A stretch of DNA of 64,000 nucleotides from Chamaecrista fasciculata. Its lineage: Eukaryota > Streptophyta > Magnoliopsida > Fabales > Fabaceae. Under the pieces are notes generated by a model that was given only the letters and a program-made list of their open reading frames with translations, was not told the origin of the DNA and ran no database searches. The DNA lies in contig QANZ01013992.1 in NCBI GenBank assembly GCA_003254925.1, positions 51,652 through 115,651 of the forward strand. The letters are read 5' to 3'. This document shows positions 47,293-59,280 of this stretch, piece by piece (the stretch's first letter is position 1; the number at the start of each line of letters is the position of its first letter). The position numbers and the translations under genes are program-made.

Positions 47293-48093
47293 GCTCGCAA
47301 ACAGTACTAGGGTTACTGTCCAACATTATTCTAGAAGCTTTTACTTTTACTCGTTGTTGTTTTAGCTTCTTGAAAAATTGCCAATAAATACATTTTAAAA
47401 TATTCTTTTAATATTTGATTATCATATATTCTTAGGGTTAATATTATTAATAGTTTATCTAACAAATATTTTCAAAGCACTAACTTAAAAAATATTTGCA
47501 AAAGCATCCTTTAAGTCCTCAAATTTTACATCAATAATTTTCAATTTCGTCTCCAATGTCTGTTAGTTGTCAATTTTGTCCCAAAATTTCACATTTTAGT
47601 CGATTTTGTTATCCTTTGACTAATTACCTTCAATAAATTAATGACAGACTTTATGTTATTTTTAAATCCGAGTTACGATTTGAGTTTTTTTCTATCAATT
47701 TTACATTAAAATCATTGGGGACGAAATTAAAATTAGATGTGAAGTTTAAAAACGAAAAAAGGTGCTTTAGCCAAAAATATTTAATGATTTTGAAAGTAGA
47801 AAATATAATTTTTCAAAAAAAATAAATCTTTTAGTTTGGTAAGTCCAATGAGTAACAACATTTGCAATGTAAATTAAATATCATTGAGAAAACTCATAAA
47901 CACCATACAGTCCTTAGAAAACCATCATTGAAACTAAAAAGTCTTGGCAAAAGCATCTTTGGTACCTATAAATTATAGGGTAAGTCTCAGTTGTATCTTT
48001 AATTTTTTTTATTATCATTTATACTTTGAAAATTTCACATTTACCTTAATTATACTCTAAGGCTGAAAGTAATCTAAATCGCTAATATATTTA

Positions 48094-48221
48094 TACTATA
48101 TTATATGGTTCTACTTCTTTATGGTTGGTCAAAATTATTGAATTAAAAAATTAAAAAAGAAAAAAAAATCACCCACTTTAATTAATTCAAACGTACATAC
48201 ATATTGGCGTGCCCGTCCTAG
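48094..48221 (+). mobile_element. Degenerate mini-Helitron, third copy
   Basis: It starts near TATATTATATGGTTCTAC, ends GGCGTGCCCGTCCTAG followed by T, and sits in a TA tract. The sister sites at 20960 and 58620 are empty. It is in the opposite orientation to the other two copies; one hairpin arm is lost and the 5' TC is mutated. Confidence 0.65.
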
Positions 48222-48956
48222 TATATATATATATATAATGCTAACATCATGCTGACATCAACATTTTTGGATACAATTAACAAAAAAATGTTAAAGTTTT
48301 GGAGGTATAACTGACACTAACGTGAAACTTTGATGGTACAATTGACACTTAAATAAAGAAGAAAAAATGTCACCCGCCACATTACCATTGTCCGTTAAAG
48401 ATTTAGACGAAGTTAAACCTTGAGGTACAATTGAAACGTACAAATGTAAAATTTTAGGGTTATAATTGACAAAACAAAATGTTTAGGGGTACAATTGAGA
48501 CTCAGACCATAGCTTGAGGGCACATGAAACATTTTGCCCTGTAAATAAGTGTACAAGAAAAGGTTAAAATTTCATTTTGGTGTTTGAATTTTAAGATGAA
48601 TTTCAGTTTGGTTCTAAAAATATTTTCTGTTCCCCTATTATCTGCAAACTTTGGAGGGGATTAAGGGGAAGAGATCCCACATGTCATTCTATGGCGCATG
48701 TCCTTCTTGTTAGTTTCTCTTTTATCGCTGATGTCTTTGAATGCCATAATAAGCTGCTGGTTGGATCAACTAGCGATGTAGTCAAATTTTTGCTGTATTA
48801 GAAGTGGCCAAAAGATCGTACAAAAAGACAAGAAAAAAGGAACTTTGAAACGCAAGGTAAGAAAGTAAGAATTTCATTTGTTTCTCTCCCTCCCTATATG
48901 TATATACAAATTCATTACTTGAAATTATTGCTCTAGGTATATATTTATTATTGTGA

Positions 48957-50905
48957 CATTTGACGTTTCAAAAGAAATGTTGTTTATGAATTTTAAAAAA
49001 AGAGTCGCCACAAAATTTAGAAAAATTAATGAAGACAAATTTTGAAATAATTTCGAAAAAGCGATGGATAAAGCTGAAATTTGAAAAAATTGGTCTCAAA
49101 CCAAAGACATGTTCGAGCGTCATTTGAGTCGCAGGCAAGGTGCCCACAACACCTGTCCAAAGGATAGCTACACTAAGATAATTATACAAAAATTAAATGG
49201 TCTTAAATTTTTAAGACTAATCATCCAAAAAAGATAAAATATAATAAAAATAAAATCACACAAAAAAGAAATAAGGAAATGACAAAGATAAAATGATAAA
49301 AGAGGAACCAAAAAACAAAAATAAATATTTACGAAAATTTATGGGTTCAATCTAAATTTCCTTCAAGAATTTTTGTCTATCTGTTTTTTTTTTAAANAAA
49401 ATAATAAAAAAAAAATATGCACAAGCAGTGTGAAGGGGGAGAGGAAATGAAAATTTTCATTTCAAATAGGGATTAATTCGCATGAGACCGAATCAGTTGG
49501 ATTCCTTATTAGTTATTACCATTTTTATCAAAGAATAAATATTTTTACAAGGGGAAACAGCAGAAATGACAACGAAAAACGTTTTGCTATGTGCAATTAA
49601 TTCTTGCACATGGTGGGTGATGAACCTGGTTTTGGCCAGAGGGCATTACCTGGTTCGATGAAGCAACTCTGGGTCGGAAGTTGCCTGCAAGTTAATGAAT
49701 GCACAGGGTGGACCTGCGATTCACCTCCGATGCTTAAGTCAGTAAAAGGGTTTGAGAGCAACAAGGTATGTAAAGTGACAATAGTGCGTACCTTTTTCCA
49801 GTAGAGGAGTTGTCCTTTTATACTGGTGAAATGAGATCCTTTTGACCTAGATACGGTCGACTGTGATCTTAACTGATTTGGCCAAATCAGTTGTAATCTT
49901 GGTGGAAATCTTAACTGATTGTTATCCTAGCAGATCTGTCAGTTAAGATACGGGAATAAGTTGTTATTCTAATGGAAGACTCTCATGGTTCCTGATTGTT
50001 GCAGCAGCGCCTACTCCTATGCTTTCTCGTGAACGCCTGGTTGTTGGCGTTCTCGACTGACATGCTTCATTTGGTGCCTTAACCATGCTAGGACCCTGCC
50101 TGTGGACGCCTAGCTATTGGCGTTCTGAGTTGTCATGAGAGGCTTGGTGCGTTGCTTGTGTAGGGCTTTTTTGGCGCTCTCGCCCAAGGGATTCCTTTAA
50201 TGGGCCTTGAACGCCTATGGCCTAGGTCTTCTAGGCTTCGAGTCATTAAGCCTATTATCACTAGTCCCAACGAAAGGAGTGTAGCTCTGTCCCCACCAGT
50301 GGAGTCCCTACCAAGGACGTTGCCATCGCATGTCGAGTCATTAAGCCTATTATCACTGGGTTGTGATTTGAATGCCTTTGGAGAGAAGAGTTCCCTTGTT
50401 CATCAACCCCAATCTATGTTTTCAACCTAAAACAGACCCAAGAATGAGGAAAACACAGAGAAACAAATGAAAAATGAAAAAAAAAAACCGAAAAGAGAGA
50501 TAAAGAACACTCAATTTCTATCCCTTTTTCTCACTCTTCTTCCTCTCTAATTTTTGGTCTAAAATCCTTCTTTTCCTCTCTGATTTTTCGTGTCACCTCC
50601 CATCATGTTTCATTGTCATTGTGTAGCTAACATTGGGTCAAATTATTTAGGAAAAAAACTTTATTTTAATTCTTCAAATTGACCCTCATAATTCTCCAAG
50701 TCAAAAATCTGACTTGAATGCACAGGAACATCCTCATGAATTTTGGTTTTTCTCATTAAAATTATTGATTTTCCTTTTCATCAAAACCCTAACATCAGAC
50801 TTTCTTTTTTCTTTTTTAATTTAAAATATTATAAAAAGAAAAAAAACTAAAAGTTTATTTATTTGCAAAATTGGCCCGGACCAAATACAGTGTTTACAAT
50901 CATCT
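48957..50905. repeat. LTR-like block, unit D copy
   Basis: Counterpart of 29600-31160 ('gagtcgccacaaaattt', 'gggaaacagcagaaatgaca', ending 'caaatacagtgtttaca'). It is interrupted by a second LTR at 49618-50355 and contains an N at 49397. Confidence 0.55.
49618..50355 (-). mobile_element. Probable solo LTR, TSD (G/C)TGGG
   Basis: The 738-bp insert begins TGATGAACCTGG and ends CCTATTATCA, with GTGGG and CTGGG beside the ends. The unit-B site (30580-30590, CATGGTGAGTTGTG) is empty. On the minus strand TATAAAAGGACAAC (about 49822-49809) is a likely TATA box. AGTCATTAAGCCTATTATCACT occurs twice (about 50243 and 50337), so the right end may be duplicated. Confidence 0.65.
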
Positions 50906-52987
50906 ACCACAAATGTAATATATATTAGAGTAAACTAATAATTCGGTTCCTAAAAATTATCGAGGTGCCAATCGGTCTTTTAAAAAAAATTAAAATATAC
51001 AAATTAGTCTTTGAAAGATCAAAACACTATGCTTATTAGTCATTTTCATGGACTAAATATATTTAATCTTTCATAGATTATAAAGATATAGCATTTTAAC
51101 TTTTTCAGAGACTAAATTGTGTAGTTCAATATTTTAAAGACTGAGCTGTCAACTTGGTGATCTTTCAAGGACTGAATTATTAGTTTATTCTATGTATTAC
51201 GATGCATTAATTATTATATATTTAGTGTTGTGCAATTGTGTAAAACAAAAAAAAAAATCTGCTCAATTATAAGATTTTAAACTTTTTTAAGCATGATGCC
51301 CATGGTCGTCCTTCTAATGATAACCTATTTTCTTTTGTGTGTATGTATATATATATATGTTTAGTATTTTGTGGTATCAAAGAGTTCTCTATATATTATT
51401 GTTAGTCCATGGCATTAACTACAATAACTTGATGATAAAGGCACATAAACATATATCGTCTTCGACCAAATATTTCTGAATTACAACAATCAGACGTCAA
51501 AGGATGAAGGCATCAATAGCTACTCACTCAATTGTAAAGAATGCTACTCACTCTTGAGTGATTCGGTCCTTTGATGAAGGACGATATATATTTGTGAAAA
51601 AGTGAAAAACTAACAAACAATAGTTTTATTTTTGGTCAAAAATGCTCAAATTGGTCCTAAGTATATATTTTTAAGTTTATTTTAGTCCTAAATATCTCCA
51701 AAGTTTTATATTGATCCTAATTGTTGTCATTTAATTTCATTTTGATCACAAAGTACTAAATTTAATTATATTTTTCCCTTTCAAGTTCGAATGTGATGAG
51801 TTCAAATTTACTAGTTCCTTTTAACAAAAACTTCCTCTATATAGGTGGGAATAAATGAGGTCAAATTGGGTCTCGAAAGTGTACTGTTCATTTCACGGTC
51901 AAACAAACAAAATTGATTATATCTATCTTATTTCAAGTCTGAATGCGACGAATTTATACTTTCAACTTAATTACTCTTAACCAGTCAATTTTTTGTCTGG
52001 TTGAGACTATCAATATTTAGGACCAATATGAAACTTTTAAAAAACATTTAAGACCAAAATAAACTTAAAGGATGGATGGATGGAATATTCAAACTTTATT
52101 TTTAGTTTGATTTGGTAGGGCAATTAAAATATATTAAAAAAAAACTAAACAATTGCATCGAAGAACAATGATATGTTATGGATGGATGGAACAGAATGCA
52201 GAGGCAGAGTGTTTGCTTCATTGGTGATATTTTTACATAAATGTAGAGGGAAACATGCAAACTACCCCTTGGTTGGAATCGAGTATCATTGATGATATTT
52301 TCATTGAGAAAATTTTACTTTTGTTATAAATTTTTTTAAACTTGAATAAAGAATAAAATCTGGCAGATAGATAATGAAATTTTATAGTGACAAAAGAAAA
52401 TCCTTGCATATTTTTAAAATACACCATTTTTATTTGATTATAAAATTGATCAAATATTAAGATAATTTAATGATGTAATTGATAAACTATTTTTTAATTA
52501 TTATTTTAAATGATACTAGTACGAAAATATATTAGTTACTTTTTTAATTGTTAGTAGAAAATTGATAATAAACAAATTTTAGGGATAAAAATGAAAATAA
52601 CCACAAATTTTAGCTAAGGACAAAACAATATCGTCTCATCAAAGACAACAATTACTTTAGGAGAAGTTAGCGTAGTAATTAACACAAATTTTAAAGTCTA
52701 ATGTATTTTCTTCTTGTTTCGAAATTAATTAATGATTATATATGACTGCTCTCTGATATTTAGTCTAACAATATTAGGAATGTTGGCCAAAAAAAAGTAT
52801 TAGGAATTTCTTTTTAATTCATATTTAAAATTTGGTCAAATATTTAAATTATTAACAAAAGACAAGATAGCTTTTTTTTTTTTTTTGGTTACAAGATAGC
52901 TTACTCTACACTATGTGTGTTCAGGCTTCAAAATCTACAATTCAACTCTCTCATAAATCGATAGAAGTCATTTTGTCAGTAATTATC

Positions 52988-53835
52988 ATGATTATGAAAA
53001 TCGAACAGGACCGGTCGGTTCAACCAGTTGAACCAGGGATCGGGCACTAGTCCGGTCCGAGTAATCATGAGAACCGCCTTGCTTGAAAACCGGACACCAA
53101 CCGGGAAAACCGGCCAAAAACCGGAATAACCGCTGTGAACCGGCGGTTGAAGGGGTTCCAACGGTTCATGTAAAAACGAAAAAAACCAGATCTAGTTCAA
53201 AGTTCAGTCGTCTTCTCCTCCTCCCTTCAGTTCTTCTATGCAGCGTCGCCGCCGATTCATCTTCGTTGCTCCTTCAATTTTGTGTTTCGTCTTCGCATTT
53301 TCTCCAGTTTGTGAGTCGTTTACGAAGAAGAAAACTCTGAAATCATTTTGAATGTAATTTTGAAAATAGGAAAGTGGATTCTTGATAGCCATTCTTATCA
53401 CTTTGGAAATGATGAACCACTTTTGCAAATAATAAAAAGAATATAGATAAAAAAGTTGACTTTGGTATCGCTGTATAGGAAAACCCAATGGCCAACTACT
53501 ATAATGGCATTAAATGTTTTTTTAATTCTGGAGAAGGGCATAAAATAGTAGAGTAAATTTATTTAGTAAAAATATTTTTTTAAAAATAAAACAAATCATT
53601 AAATAAAACAGTAATAATAATATGTATTATAAATGTAATTTTTAATGATAAAATTAATATGTATTAAATTATTAATTACTATATTTTATTTATAGTATGT
53701 TAATGTAATATTTTTTAATTTTTTAATTTATTTTTTTGTAAACAGTCCGACCCCGATTGAATCCCGGTTGGACCATTGAACCTTGAACCCCTCCCTCGGC
53801 CAATTCAATATCTGGTCCGGTTTTAATAACCTTGG
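52988..53835. mobile_element. hAT-type MITE, 8-bp TSD
   Basis: TAATTATC flanks it (52980-52987, 53836-53843); the unit-B site at about 24630 is empty. Ends are ATGATTATGAAAATCGAAC and (inverted) CCAAGGTTATTAAAACCGG, with CCGGTCGGTTCAACC words inside. The open run at 53083-53340 resembles translated leader/repeat DNA, not a known protein. Confidence 0.72.
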
Positions 53836-54110
53836 TAATTATCTTTAGGCCACAATTAACCGAAAATGTTAAAGTTTTGAAATACAACTAACAAGAATGT
53901 GAAACTTTGAAGGTACAATTGCCACTAAAATAAAGAAAAAAAAGTCACTCGCTATGTCGCCATTCCCGTTAATGATTTAGTTGAAGACGTTAGACATTAA
54001 GGTACAATTGAGATAAATGTAAAATTTTAATGGTATAATTGATAAAATAAAAAGTTTAAGGGTACAATTGAGATTTTATAATTTACATACTTCACACAAT
54101 CTATACTTCA

Positions 54111-55699
54111 ACAAGTAATCTACTACCCTCCATCTAATTTTTGTCTTCGTCTTCTTCGTGTTCTTCTTCGACTGAGGCTCCGCTGTTTTTTGGCTTTCTT
54201 CGACTAAGCAGCTGTTAGCATTGGCTTCTGAGGCCTGTCGTTTGGCAATTCCAGCTTGTCTACCCCTGTTAGAACTCTCCCCTATTACCAATTCTCTGCC
54301 AGTATGCTCAGCATAGCTTCTCCACTATCAATTACATTTGTAGAAGAGTTGCTCATATTCTGAGTTTCAGCATTGTTCAGGGGAAGAGATCTAACATGCC
54401 ATTCAGTGGCGCATGTCCTACATAATAAGCTTCATCCTAAAAACAACACAAAGTACAAATGAATTTAGAGAGAAGGGACATCAAGATTTCACTTGTACTC
54501 ATTCTACTTCTCAACTTGAATAGATAGAGTTAAAAATGATATTTCTTCTTTTTCTGACCACATTAACCATGCATTTATGAGACAGAAAATTATCATCTTA
54601 GTAATCTAGATCAGACTTAACAGAGTACGTCTTTGAACCAATAGTGTAACAATTGTGAAAGTTTGAAGATCATAAAAAAACAATATACTTTTAGGACCAA
54701 AATCAAATTCATCCTAAATTTGAAAACTAAAATAAGATTTTCAGGAAAAAAACAAATGGATGTTGTTAACTTTTATACTATTAATACTAAAAAGTTTCAA
54801 CATAAGAAGGAAAGGTGATGCCACAAGTTGAGAATTCCCAATCAACTATGAACATCTATAGAATGTACTACTGCAAAGATACAAGTGCACACCATCAAGA
54901 AAAATGAAGGTGAAGAAAGCAATTATAATAGCATATTCACATGATTAAATAAGATATGTGTCTATAAGTAACTACTAAATCAAAAAATATATTATATAAC
55001 TACAAATGTATTATATTATAATAGCATATTCACATGATTAAATAAGATATGTGTCTATAAACATTTTTCAGAAAGCCATGCACTTCAATTTGTGGGGACA
55101 AGTGAGAAGGCTTTGGTATAAACATTTTTGGACCAACCTGTTTTAAATTGAGGCAATCAATGTAAGTTTTTGGAATCACAGTACAAGAAAAAAAAAATGT
55201 GTAAGAACAAAATACCTGCATCCATGTCTCTTCCATAAAGCACTCAAGAGATGAATCAGGGGACAGAAACGGCACTGCTGATCTGGATATTTGATTAACA
55301 GATTTTTAACAATATTAATGATTTAGAATTTTATTTAACAAATTTGTATAAAATATAAGGATTGAGTTACAAAGAATAAAATTATAGAGTTGAGTTACAA
55401 ACTCAATGAATTTATAGGGACCAAAGTATAATTTTAACCTTCAAAATAATTTTGTATTCTATTCTTTGTCAAAATCATTCACTCCCTCAATTTATTTGAT
55501 TTAATTTATAAACTATAAAACCAACAAAGATTTTTGTTCAATTTAGAAGAATATATGAATTCTTAGAAATATGATCGATAGGATCTATTACGTATACCTT
55601 TTTTGGTGTACCATTGATTTGATTTGTCGAAGTTGTATATGCATCTATCTTTTCTCTATCAGCTTCATCGGCATCTTCTTTTTTATCACATCCCTCCAT
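54111..55699 (-). CDS. Small array gene, copy E (unknown family)
   Basis: Exon 1 55699-55598 (MEGCDKKEDADEADREKIDA.., phase 0 at AAG|GTATAC). Exon 2 55277-55216 (VPFLSPDSSLECFMEETWMQ). Exon 3 begins at 54436 after TTTTTAG and reads directly into last-exon sequence by deletion of the intervening intron: DEAYYVGHAPLNGMLDLFP then TGA (54377). A basic tail block (SKKAKKQRSLSRRRTRRRRR) survives further on at about 54200-54125, separated by unrelated DNA. As in copy D, the exon 1-2 phase does not fit unless another acceptor is used. TATA box at 55825-55833. It could still give a short protein, but decay is more likely. Confidence 0.38.
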
Positions 55700-55824
55700 C
55701 TCCTGGATCTCTAACTCGTTAAAACAAATCGAGAAAGAAAAAGAAAAAGAAACCCTAAGTTTTGCGTAAGGGGTATGTAAGTGTGCGGCTATGAGGACTG
55801 CTTTGGTATTCTAATGGCTCAATG

Positions 55825-55833
55825 CTTTATATA
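55825..55833 (-). promoter_or_regulatory. TATA box of array gene copy E
   Basis: TATATAAAG on the minus strand, about 125 bp upstream of the ATG, conserved with the other copies. Confidence 0.55.
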
Positions 55834-56433
55834 GCCCGAGAGTACTACTAGGGTTAGCCGTCCAACTTTATTCTAGAAGCTTCTAATCATTGTCGTTGTT
55901 TTAGCTTCTTGAAAAATTGCCAGTGAATAAATTTTAAAATATTCGTTTAATATATGATTATCATATATTCTTAGGGTTAATATTATTAATAGTTTATCTA
56001 ACCAATATTTTCAAAGCATTAACTAAAAAAATATTGACAAAAGTATCTTTTAAGTCCTTAAATTTTACATCAATTTTCAATTTCGTCTCGAATGTTTGTT
56101 TATTGTCAATTTTGTCCCAAAATTTCACATTTTAGTTAATTTTATTATCTTTTGACTAACTTCCTTCAATCAATTAATGACAAGCTTTATGGCATTTTTC
56201 AATATGAGTTAGGATTTAAGTTTTTTTCCTATCAATTTTACATTACATATCATTAGTGTCATAGAATTTGTCGTTAATATTTGGCTAAAGGAAGAACAAA
56301 TGATATAATTGATCAAAATATCAATCTTTGGATGCAAAATTGACAATAAACAATCATTGGGGACGAAATTAAAATTAGATGTAAAGTTTGAAAAAGACCA
56401 TATACAACCCTTAGAAAACCATCATTGAAACTA

Positions 56434-57508
56434 GGCCAAAGTCCTATTTTGGTCCCCCAGTTATGCTCCTTGTTCCAAATAGGTCCCCCAGTTATTTTTT
56501 GTTCCATATTGGTCCCCCAGTTATGCAAAACTTGAAAAAGTTGGTCCTTCTAACGTTTTCCATCCATTTACCCGTTAAAAAAATAGGAAAAATAAACTTT
56601 CATCCCCAAAAGTTTTATTTTCTTATATTAAGGTCCTTTTCTTTTTATAATAGGATCAAAACATAAGATAATGAAGTAAATTAAGATTTTAAGTGAATTT
56701 ACCCAAAAACACAAAATAAATCTCTCTCTCTCTCTGATTCTCTCTCTCTCTCTCTCTGCTTTGGTCAAATCTTTTTTTTCTTTGTACTCTGAATTCTGAG
56801 ACGGCTTCTTCCTGTTCTCTCTCTTCCTCTTTCCTCCAACTTCAATTCCCTGTTTCCACCAAATCCTCGAATCGCTCTTCTCCTCCCTCCTTCCTCCGTC
56901 GTCGTCCGATCAAAGCCTCCGTCTCCGAGAGGCCCTCCGTCCCCGCTCCGAGAATGGAACTCGGGGATGACGTGGTCGCGACGAGAGCCGAGGAGGAGGA
57001 ACATTAAACGTGAGCAGAGCGTGTTTGGGTTCGGAGGGGTCGAGGTAAGAGAGGACTCTGTGTGCCCCAAAACTTCCTCACTCTCTTTCTACACCGTCGC
57101 CGCTGTCGGTGTCGGCTAACGATTCCCCGAAGCTTCCCCTTCGGAAGATCCCCGGAGACTATGGCATCCTCATCATTGGTCCCTACAAGGACCGTCTTGA
57201 CTATTTCTACAACCAAGGCCGCGACGAATTCTTCAAATCTCGTATCCAGAAATACCAGTCAACGGTGTTCCGCGCCAACATGCCTCCTGGTCCCTTGATC
57301 GCCTCCAACCCCAACGTCGTTGTTTTGCTCAACGGCAAGAGCTTCCCTGTTCTCTTCGATGTCTCCAAGGTCGAAAAGAAAGATGTCTTCACCGGCGGTT
57401 ACAGGGAAGAGAGAGGAAACAGGGAATTGAAGTTGGAGGAAAGAGGAAGAGAGAGAACCGGAAGAAGCCATCTCAGAATTCAGAGTACAAAGAAAAAAAG
57501 ATTTGACC

Positions 57509-57562
<54 letters not shown>

Positions 57563-57863
57563 CAGAGAGAGAGAGATTTATTTTGTGTTTTTGGGTAAAT
57601 TCACTTAAAATCTTAATTTACTTCATTATCTTATGTTTTGATCCTATTATAAAAGAAAAGGACCTTAATATAAAAAAATAAAACTTTTGGGGGATGAAAG
57701 TTTATTTTTCCTCTTTTTTTAACGGAAAAATGGATGGAAAACGTTAGAAGGACCAACTTTTTCAAGTTTTGCATAACTGGGGGACCAATATGGAACAAAA
57801 AATAACTGGAGGACCTATTTGGAACAAGAAGCATAACTAGGGGACCAAAATAGGACTTTGGCC
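56434..57863. mobile_element. Pack-MULE with allene oxide synthase pieces in inverted repeats
   Basis: TTGAAACTA flanks both ends (56425-56433 and 57864-57872). The TIR GGCCAAAGTCCTATTTTGG starts arms of about 420-450 bp (56434 to about 56853; about 57412-57863) that pair almost throughout and include a (CT)n/(GA)n tract. The arms themselves contain the start of an allene oxide synthase gene; the loop holds more of it. Units D (47935) and A are empty here. Confidence 0.85.
56803..57405 (+). pseudogene. AOS: Allene oxide synthase (CYP74A) N-terminal fragments
   Basis: 56806-56960 reads a transit peptide: TASSCSLSSSFLQLQFPVST.. then RRRPIKASVSERPSVPAP, with the start codon changed to ACG. After about 150 bp of other sequence, 57121-57405 reads SPKLPLRKIPGDYG, KDRLDYFYNQGRDEFFKSRI, QKYQSTVFRANMPPGPLIAS, NPNVVVLLNGKSFPVLFDVS and KVEKKDVFTGGYR, the N-terminal part of CYP74A. 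The run FTG..GYR lacks the roughly ten residues normally between, a small deletion. AOS makes allene oxide in plastids, the first committed jasmonate step; heme-binding and I-helix regions are absent. On the minus strand the right arm (57480-57412) repeats the transit-peptide start with ATG intact (MASSGSLSSSFLQLQFPVS). Confidence 0.82.
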
Positions 57864-57921
57864 TTGAAACTAAAAAGTCTAGGCAAAAGCATCTTTGGTA
57901 CCTATAAATTATAGGGTAAGT

Positions 57922-58508
57922 TTATTGGATATTATTATAGAATAAATTAATTATGATTAAAATTAAAAATATGTTATCTGTACACATTAATGTTGTTTTA
58001 ATTACATGAGGCACATCATGCTTTGCAACGGCTAATATAATGCTAATGAAGGTATATAATATAATTAATGGTGTATAATGGAGATATCCGTTGGAATGAG
58101 TTTAAGGTAATTAAAAGGCAAATTAATTTGTATATATATATGGGTGTGTGCGGCAGAAGCGAAATAGGCAATAGAGTTATGGTCGAGGTGTAAAAAATAA
58201 GCTAAGACACATACATATATATTTTATATATTTGGATAGAGAAAAAGTGCGGGAATGAGAGTCCTATCTATCATCTTAGTGCAAAGATGATAGATCAATC
58301 AGGCGAGTATTGGGCTGTTGTATCTTGGAGGTAACGCGTCTGTGTACTCACCGCACCGGGTGATATGACTAAATCAACTCGTGGGAGGCGTGAATTACCT
58401 TAAAGAAAACGAGATATCCGTGCCTCAGCCCAGGACCACACATTTTTGTTTACTAACAATTTTTCTGTGTTTAGTTGTTTTTCTTATTTTCAGGTAGCAA
58501 CTCCCTCA
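57922..58508 (+). mobile_element. Probable solo LTR, Copia type
   Basis: The insert starts (T)TATTGGATATTATTATAG and ends AACTCCCTCA, resembling Copia LTRs that begin TGTTGGATATTA. The site in unit D (47985, GGGTAAGTCTCAG) is empty; flanks TAAGT and AAAGT are a possible decayed duplication. TATATATATGGGTGTG (58130) may be the promoter. Confidence 0.6.
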
Positions 58509-58909
58509 AAGTCTCAGTTGCATCTTTAAATTTTTTATTATCAATTATAGTTTTAAGATTTCACATTTATCTCAATTGTACTCTAAGGTTGAAAGTCATC
58601 TAAATGGCTAATATATATATATTTATATATATAATGCTGACATAAACAATTTTAGGATACAATTAAAAAAAAGTTAAAGTTTTGCAGGTATAACAGGCAC
58701 GAACATGAAATTTTGAGGGTACAACTGACATTAAAATAAAGAAGAAAAAAAGTAACTCGCCATGTAACCATTTTCGATTAAAGATTTAGACAAAGTTAAA
58801 CTTTGGGGTTACAATTGAAACAAATGTGAAATTTTAAAGGTATAATTGACATAATAAAAAGTTTAGGGGGTGCTTCTGAGACTCACACCATAGTTTTTGC
58901 ACAGTAAAT

Positions 58910-59280
58910 ATGTGGTAGATAAGGCTCAAATTTGAAAAAATGGGTCTCGAAACAACATGTTCGGAAGTCATTTGGGTCATGGGGAAGGTGTTAGGCACCC
59001 CACAACACCCGCCCAAAATACAGTTAGCTTAATATAACTATACAAAAATTAAATGGTCTTAAACTTTTAAGATTAATCATCCAAAAAAGATAAAATATAA
59101 TAAAAATAAAATCACACACAAAAAATAATAATAAAGAAATGACAGATAAAATAATAAAAGAGAAATAAAAAAAATATTTACAAAGAATGAAGTTGACTTA
59201 ATTAGGCACTATATACCCGATTAGGGGATGAAAGCTCACACAGTTCAGGAAACCAACAAAATGAGAAGGGGAGAGAAAAC
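58910..59280. repeat. LTR-family fragment
   Basis: 'tgggtctcgaaac', 'ggggaaggtgttaggcaccc' and the following AAAATAA-rich tract match 17330-17600, 29750-29950 and 49090-49300. Truncated at both ends. Confidence 0.55.

Larger units (their letters stand above)
41640..51300. repeat. Array unit D
   Basis: The most complete unit: glutaredoxin 3'-UTR edge, 'gaatactcatcgagtgg' (41917), foldback tract, 'gatggatggaacag' (42583), last-to-first exons of the small gene (45890-47144), promoter DNA (47380), 'aggggattaagggg' (48655) and the LTR-like block (48957-50905). It is the main reference for recognising insertions in other units. Confidence 0.78.
51480..59280. repeat. Array unit E
   Basis: It repeats the unit-D landmarks: 'cactcttgagtgattcgg' (51549), foldback tract (51640-52100), 'gatggatggaacag' (52179), small-gene exons (54111-55699), 'tgaataaattttaaaatatt' (55923), then 'aaatgggtctcgaaac' LTR-family DNA at 58935. 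Insertions: 52988, 56434 and 57922. Confidence 0.72.

Noticed and set aside
57514..57570. Arg/Glu-rich protein tail
   Set aside because: The run is a translated (GA)n microsatellite mirrored by (CT)n in the other arm of the element.
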